Part shown: positions 60,658 to 64,000 of the stretch, piece after piece
Position numbering within the stretch: the stretch's first letter is position 1
How the letters are laid out: each line of letters opens with the position of its first letter
NCBI GenBank assembly: GCA_964558415.1
Contig: CAZLDI010000006.1
Coordinates: 1 to 64,000 of the forward strand
Origin: CAZLDI01 sp964558415
GTDB lineage: Bacteria > Chloroflexota > Dehalococcoidia > SM23-28-2 > RBG-16-64-32
Length of the DNA stretch: 64,000 nt
Direction: 5' to 3'
Notes under the pieces: model-generated
Database searches by the model: none
Told to the model about the DNA's origin: nothing
Seen by the model: the letters and a program-made list of their open reading frames with translations, nothing else
Translations under genes and position numbers: made by a program

Positions 60658-61725
60658 ATGAAGCAGAGGAAAGGGAATACGGAACACGGCAGCCTCGTCG
60701 TGATGGTCGCGCTGGGAATGGTCGTCTTCTTCGGGTTCACCGCGCTGGCGATTGACCTCGGCCTGTTCTACGAGGACCGCCGGCATCTCCAGAACTCGTC
60801 AGATGCCGCAGCCCTGGCGGGCGTCGCTGAGCTGCCTGCCAACCCCGATCTCGCCGTCAAGAGGGCGGAGGATTGGGCTGCCAATAACGGCATCCGTCCG
60901 GAGCAGATCGAGAAGATAGAGGTCCGCTCCACGGATGTGGCCAACGACACCCTGTATATACAGCTCGCCGACGAGTTCAGCTGGATCTTCGGCCGCTCTC
61001 TGGGCTTGGTGACCAGCAGGGTGGACGCGAACGCCGCTGCTCGCGTTGGATCTCTTGCGGGCGGCAACGACCTCATGCCGTGGGCGATCCTCCAGGGCGA
61101 CTCCGACTGTCTCGATGCCAACGGCGACGCCGTCCTCAACGCGGATTGCACCGTGAAAGTGGGCGCCGGCGGCAGCGCCATCAACGGCTGGTACGGCGCG
61201 CTGGATTTCGACGGCAACGGTGGCGGCGCCGCGGAGTACCAGGGCAACATCATTGACGGCACGGCCGACACCACGTACTGCATCGACGGGCAATCCCTTC
61301 CCGCCTGTCAGGCAACGATTGTAGACGCCCTCTCCGGGAACAAGGTTGGCGGCACCGGTCACGGGATAGACGACCGCCTCGCCGCTGGACCGGCCTGTGA
61401 CGCGAATAAGAATGGCAAGGACGACTTCGGCGAGGTGTTCGTCTCGAACGGTCCTAATAGCTACAGCGTTGCCTGTCCGGGCAGTCCCTGGCTGGTAATG
61501 ATCCCGATCGTCAGCTATGACAGCACGCCGATTCAGACTGTCACGATCGAGGGCTGGTCGCTCGCCTACTATGACTCTTACAGCTGCGTAGACGGTAACT
61601 GCAAGGGGACCGGCCACTGGGAAGTGCAGGTCAGCATCGTGAACGCCGTCTACTCCCAGGCCGATTGGTTCCTCATGGCCTACGATCCTGCGGACGGCGT
61701 CACCGCCAGGCGGCTGGTCCAGTAG
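60658..61725 (+). CDS. TadG-like pilus assembly protein, paralogue 2
   Basis: 355 residues, clearly a tandem duplicate of the preceding gene: LGLFYEDRRHLQNSSDAAALAG, DLMPWAILQGDSDCLDANGDA, INGWYGALDFDGNGGGAAEY and CKGTGHWEVQVSI align throughout. The anchor motif starts HGSLVVMVALGMVV. A heterodimeric pair of envelope assembly or tip proteins is one possibility. ATG 60658 follows GGGGAGGTGGG. Confidence 0.88.
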   Translation: MKQRKGNTEHGSLVVMVALGMVVFFGFTALAIDLGLFYEDRRHLQNSSDAAALAGVAELPANPDLAVKRAEDWAANNGIRPEQIEKIEVRSTDVANDTLYIQLADEFSWIFGRSLGLVTSRVDANAAARVGSLAGGNDLMPWAILQGDSDCLDANGDAVLNADCTVKVGAGGSAINGWYGALDFDGNGGGAAEYQGNIIDGTADTTYCIDGQSLPACQATIVDALSGNKVGGTGHGIDDRLAAGPACDANKNGKDDFGEVFVSNGPNSYSVACPGSPWLVMIPIVSYDSTPIQTVTIEGWSLAYYDSYSCVDGNCKGTGHWEVQVSIVNAVYSQADWFLMAYDPADGVTARRLVQ

Positions 61726-61752
61726 AGCAGATTACTTTTGACAGAGGAGGGG

Positions 61753-61848
61753 GTGAACCCGGGGGTTATGACACCGCGCGATCCGTATACGAAATTCACC
61801 ATATCGATGGCCGCGCATTGTAACGGCGCTGGCTGGCAATTCATCTAA
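61753..61848 (+). CDS. Possible small ORF between tadG-like 2 and cpaB
   Basis: A 31-residue frame from GTG 61753 (or ATG 61768) to TAA 61848, with GAGGAGG (61744-61750) just upstream. It contains SMAAHCNGAGWQFI. No resemblance recognised; it may be chance, since the spacing is tight for the GTG and long for the ATG. Confidence 0.2.
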   Translation: MNPGVMTPRDPYTKFTISMAAHCNGAGWQFI

Positions 61849-61890
61849 CCATCAGACACAGTTCAAGCACATTTGCAGCAGAGGTGAACC

Positions 61891-62754
61891 ATGATCAAAG
61901 GAATGGCCCTTCCCAAGGGCGGCAGTAAGCTCCCACTCGTACTCGGCCTCGTCCTTGGTGGCGCGGCTGCGGTACTCATCGCTGTCTATCTCAGCAGCGC
62001 CGGCGGCAGCGATACCGGCAGTAGCGGCGGCAGCGCCGGCGACGTCCTGGTCCTGGTTGCCAATCAGAACATCGCGTCGGGCACCCGGATCACCGCGGAG
62101 ATGATCGCGACAAAGAATTTTGTCCAGGCAGACGTTCTCCTCGGTTCGTTTAGTAATCCGGAAGACGTCGTCGACTCGGTTACCACGGTACCCATCGTGG
62201 CTGGTGAGCAGGTGATCTCGGCGAAGATCACGGGGAGCGAAACGGCGCTCGAAGCGTTTGGCGACAACCCGCCGCTTTCGCTGCTCCTGAAGCCCGGCCA
62301 GCGCGCCGTCTCGGTCGAGGTGAGCAGCCTGATCGGCGCCGGCGGCCTCATCCGCCCGGGTGACTACGTGGACATCATCCTCTCCGTCAAAGTCAAGTCG
62401 GACGATGGCTCCGGCGGCAGCGCCGAGTCGGCTGGCAGCAACCAGATCGCGGCTACAGTCATCCAGAACGTCCTGGTTTTGGCCATTGGCCAGAACGTCC
62501 GCGACGTTGTTGCCAACCCCGGTGAGCAAACGGAGGATCACAACGACGAGGCGACTACCGTCACCCTGGCCGTTACGCCGATTCAAGGCGAGGTCCTGTC
62601 CGTTTCCGACACCTGCCGGCTGAACTTTGACGGCCGCCTGGCGCTTGCGTTGCGCGCTCAGGGCGATCAGGAGATCGTCCAGGGCCGGACCGAGTTCAAT
62701 GAGAGCGGCATCCCGGACTGCGCCGCAGTCCTCGGAATCGCCGCACTCCCCTAG
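61891..62754 (+). CDS. cpaB: Flp pilus assembly protein CpaB/RcpC
   Basis: 287 residues. Membrane anchor (about 12-31), Gly/Ser spacer, SAF domain (VLVLVANQNIASGTRITAEMIATKNF, about 47-75) and the RcpC-type second domain with QRAVSVEVSSLIGAGGLIRPGDYVDIIL (core GLIRPGDYVDI). Expected in the envelope, guiding the pilus. AGCAGAGGTG precedes the ATG. Sits between the TadG-like genes and cpaE. Confidence 0.93.
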   Translation: MIKGMALPKGGSKLPLVLGLVLGGAAAVLIAVYLSSAGGSDTGSSGGSAGDVLVLVANQNIASGTRITAEMIATKNFVQADVLLGSFSNPEDVVDSVTTVPIVAGEQVISAKITGSETALEAFGDNPPLSLLLKPGQRAVSVEVSSLIGAGGLIRPGDYVDIILSVKVKSDDGSGGSAESAGSNQIAATVIQNVLVLAIGQNVRDVVANPGEQTEDHNDEATTVTLAVTPIQGEVLSVSDTCRLNFDGRLALALRAQGDQEIVQGRTEFNESGIPDCAAVLGIAALP

Positions 62755-62809
62755 ACGTCAACTAACCAGGGGATAAACAGGGACCAACCAGAGGAAGCGA
62801 AGGAAGGCG

Positions 62810-64000
62810 ATGGCACGGAATCCAAGGGTGATCGTTATCGGACCCGAGCCCGTGGCGCGGGACGAAGTTCAGAAGATGCTCGCGCTCTCAGGTTTCGCAG
62901 TCATAGGCGAGGCTGGCTACGGCATCGAGGCAGTCTCTCTGGCGAAGACCGCGGAGCCGGACGTGGTTGTCATCGCCGTTGAGGAGCCCCTCATCCGGGC
63001 TCTGCAGACGGTCGAGGCGATAGCGGACCTCTTACCGCACTCGCCGATCATCGGCTACTCCAGCGTCCGGGACGCCAACTCCATGCGCAAGGCCATGTTG
63101 GCCGGCGTCAAGGACTACCTGCTGGCGCCCGTAAAGGAAGAAGAACTCATCAACTCCATCCACACGGTGGTTGCGCAGGAGGAGCGCCGCAGGGCGCGAA
63201 TCTCCGGAGAGATGGATGAACCGGTTGCGGCCGGGACAGTGATCACCGTCTTCGGCGCGAAGGGTGGTATCGGCAAGACGACAATCGCCACCAACCTGTC
63301 CACCGCCATCGTCCAGAAGACCGGCCAGTCGGTCGTGATCGTCGACCTCGACACCCGCTTCGGTGACGTTGCCATCCTCATGGACATCCCTGTGGAGCGC
63401 AGTATTGCGGACCTGGCGATTCCGGAAGAGGAGATCACGCGCGAGATCGTTCAGGACTGCACCTACACCCACAACACCGGGGTAGTGATCCTGCCCGCGC
63501 CCATCCGGCCAACGGACTGGCGCAACGTCCACGCGGGTCATATCGAGCGTGTCGTCCAGCTGCTCATGCAAACGTATGACTACGTCATTCTGGACACACC
63601 CGGCACCTTCAACGACATCGTCGCGCGGGCGCTGGAGATGGCGACCATGGTGGTGCTTGTGGCCACCGTTGATATGGCCGCCCTCAAGGACACGCTACTT
63701 GCCATCGATATGCTGCGTTCCTGGAACTTCCCGCAGGACAAGATCAAACTGGTCATCAACTCGACCAACGACGCCAGCGACGTCAAAACGCACGAGGTGC
63801 GGCGCATGCTGGGGCGCGACGTGTTCTGGACTATTCCGTACGACAGGAACATCAGCGCCGCCACACAACTAGGCATGCCCGTGGTCGTCGCCAAGCCGCA
63901 ATCGAAGGCTTCCGAGAGCGTCGTTGAGATGGCGTATGCCCTCAGTGGCGTGAAACAGCAGCCGGCACAGAAGCCGAAAGAAGCACCGACAAAGAACGGA
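62810..64000 (+). CDS. cpaE: CpaE/TadZ-like pilus localisation ATPase (3' end outside window)
   Basis: The frame is open from ATG 62810 to the last base of the window (397 codons, no stop yet). An N-terminal receiver-like domain (about 1-125: VIVIGPEPVARDEVQKMLALSG, VVVIAVEEP, VKDYLLAPV) lacks a clear phospho-acceptor arrangement. A ParA/MinD-type ATPase follows, with deviant Walker A AKGGIGKTT (150-158), VIVDLDTRFGDVA and ILDTPGTFND. It places the Tad secretion system in the cell. The tail is Lys/Pro/Gln-rich (QQPAQKPKEAPTKNG). tadA, tadB and tadC are expected next. Confidence 0.93.
   Translation, partial: MARNPRVIVIGPEPVARDEVQKMLALSGFAVIGEAGYGIEAVSLAKTAEPDVVVIAVEEPLIRALQTVEAIADLLPHSPIIGYSSVRDANSMRKAMLAGVKDYLLAPVKEEELINSIHTVVAQEERRRARISGEMDEPVAAGTVITVFGAKGGIGKTTIATNLSTAIVQKTGQSVVIVDLDTRFGDVAILMDIPVERSIADLAIPEEEITREIVQDCTYTHNTGVVILPAPIRPTDWRNVHAGHIERVVQLLMQTYDYVILDTPGTFNDIVARALEMATMVVLVATVDMAALKDTLLAIDMLRSWNFPQDKIKLVINSTNDASDVKTHEVRRMLGRDVFWTIPYDRNISAATQLGMPVVVAKPQSKASESVVEMAYALSGVKQQPAQKPKEAPTKNG

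Overview
The window is GC-rich, densely coded bacterial chromosome with frequent TTG and GTG starts and many 1-4 base stop/start overlaps. The gene content points to Chloroflexota, perhaps a Dehalococcoidia/SAR202-type lineage: F420 enzymes (npdG, cofE, a Ddn-like reductase) together with a Tad pilus locus, a single-membrane-style set of lipoproteins and PBPs, selenocysteine use, and an rpe-rpmB-fakA-fakB-recG block whose order recalls Firmicutes. This placement is inference from gene content; no rRNA or tRNA gene is present to test it. No phage, insertion sequence or CRISPR array was seen.

Layout. 1-8.4 kb: 3' part of groEL, an unknown protein, a ROK sugar kinase behind a repeat-rich 418-base upstream region, two unknown or weakly known proteins on the minus strand, then LemA, a zinc-ligand-less M48 pseudoprotease, an intact M48/HtpX-type protease and a GNAT. 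8.4-10.7 kb: selD, read here as a selenoprotein gene with in-frame TGA and a bSECIS-like hairpin, then endonuclease III and a DinB protein. 10.7-21.1 kb: arginine biosynthesis argC-J-B-D-G, interrupted by MOSC, polysaccharide deacetylase, a broken PIN gene and a HAD phosphatase, then argH and rpe. 21.1-29.1 kb: rpmB, fakA, fakB, recG, argS and an inositol-phosphatase-like gene. 29.1-35.9 kb (minus): gatC, gatA, a D-threonine-aldolase-like gene, an aminotransferase, a sugar-dehydrogenase-like propeller, DUF4097 and a nucleotide cyclase. 36-45.5 kb: methyltransferase, class A PBP with LysM, KimA-like K+ transporter, membrane metallopeptidase, NMT1-type ABC importer. 45.7-49.6 kb: F420 genes and a DrrAB-type ABC exporter. 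49.6-57.3 kb (minus): a CoA-transferase locus whose two subunit genes are separated by a BrnT/BrnA toxin-antitoxin pair, an ECHDC3-like crotonase and two membrane proteins, followed upstream by a small-enzyme operon. 57.3-64 kb: Tad/Flp pilus genes running off the end of the window (prepilin peptidase, a frameshifted pilin, an intact pilin, tadE, two tadG-like paralogues, cpaB, cpaE/tadZ).

Working together: the arg genes cover glutamate to arginine except acetylglutamate synthase (replaced by ArgJ recycling) and ornithine carbamoyltransferase, which are not in the window. FakA and FakB form a fatty-acid kinase. NpdG makes F420H2, which Ddn-like enzymes would use. GatC and GatA need a GatB encoded elsewhere. 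The Tad genes make and assemble a type IVc pilus.

Most notable observations: Sec-encoding selD with hairpin; the pseudoprotease/protease pair with SH3-like domains facing each other; the PIN gene with a stop codon at the catalytic Asp position; the 1-base insertion in the first pilin copy; a possible arginine attenuator before argC; and the His-rich membrane protein in the split CoA-transferase locus.
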